Source: JBEEMU01 sp043778315
GTDB taxonomy: Bacteria; Bacteroidota; Bacteroidia; Chitinophagales; Saprospiraceae
Direction: 5' to 3'
Assembly: GCA_043778315.1 (NCBI GenBank)
Contig: JAYWGJ010000245.1
Span: 1-5,953 of the forward strand
DNA length: 5,953 nt
Positions 5,900-5,953 of the stretch are shown piece by piece (position 1 is the stretch's first letter; each line of letters starts with the position of its first letter). The notes under the pieces are model-generated. The model worked only from the letters and a program-made list of their open reading frames with translations, searched no databases and was not told the DNA's origin. The translations under genes were made by a program, and so were the position numbers.

Positions 5900-5953
5900 C
5901 GTGCGGGTTTCAACCCGCACCTATTTTATTTTGTGCGGGTTGAAACCCGCACG
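5900..5953. repeat. Pair of inverted self-palindromic GTGCGGGTT units
   Basis: Unit 1 (5901-5920) is GTGCGGGTT, TC, AACCCGCAC. Unit 2 (5933-5952) is GTGCGGGTT, GA, AACCCGCAC, which is the exact reverse complement of unit 1. Flanking C5900 and G5953 extend each arm to 21 bases around a 12-base A/T spacer. Each unit can fold alone with a 9-bp GC-rich stem, or both can pair as one long hairpin. This is the layout of REP/BIME-like extragenic palindromes. The window stops at the end of unit 2, so further units may follow. Confidence 0.75.

Noticed and set aside
5900..5953. CRISPR array
   Set aside because: Only two units, in opposite orientation, with a 12-base A/T spacer. CRISPR repeats are direct and separated by spacers of about 30 bases.

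Overview
The window looks like a piece of a Bacteroidota chromosome (Cytophaga/Flavobacteria/Chitinophaga-type; I cannot place it further). Three things support this. There are three exact or near-exact TAnnTTTG -7 boxes, all TACCTTTG, upstream of genes. One protein ends in a type IX secretion (T9SS) sorting domain. Leaders are A/T-rich without clear Shine-Dalgarno sequences. No rRNA, tRNA, transposase, integrase or true CRISPR array was seen.

The left half lies on the minus strand and looks like secreted starch/glycan handling. Positions 1-960 hold the first 320 codons of an exported GH13 (alpha-amylase superfamily) enzyme: signal peptide, two beta-rich modules and the start of a CBM48-like early-set domain. 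The window edge cuts it before the catalytic barrel. Upstream of it in transcription order, 1549-2955 encodes a 468-residue T9SS cargo protein made of three related early-set/glycan-binding-like repeats and a C-terminal sorting domain. A strong bidirectional hairpin terminator follows that gene, so the two are probably separate transcripts. The 588-bp gap between them carries an imperfect palindromic element (about 1166-1430) built from short CACNGNGTT-like units.

The right half is on the plus strand and encodes two polytopic membrane proteins. The first (3294-4670) has the Wzy_C/O-antigen-ligase signature. The second (4785-5783) resembles the Bacteroidota DUF6427 family. Each has its own TACCTTTG promoter, and in both cases the longest open frame begins inside that box, so the internal ATG is the more plausible start. 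A 15-bp perfect-stem terminator ends this block. The window then finishes in a pair of inverted, self-palindromic GTGCGGGTT units.

The 338-bp divergent region (2956-3293) separates the two halves. It holds back-to-back promoters and several short inverted repeats that could be operators. I do not see a clearly new multi-gene system. The most distinctive items are the two palindromic repeat elements, the cysteine pattern of the triple-repeat cargo protein, and the start-site corrections.
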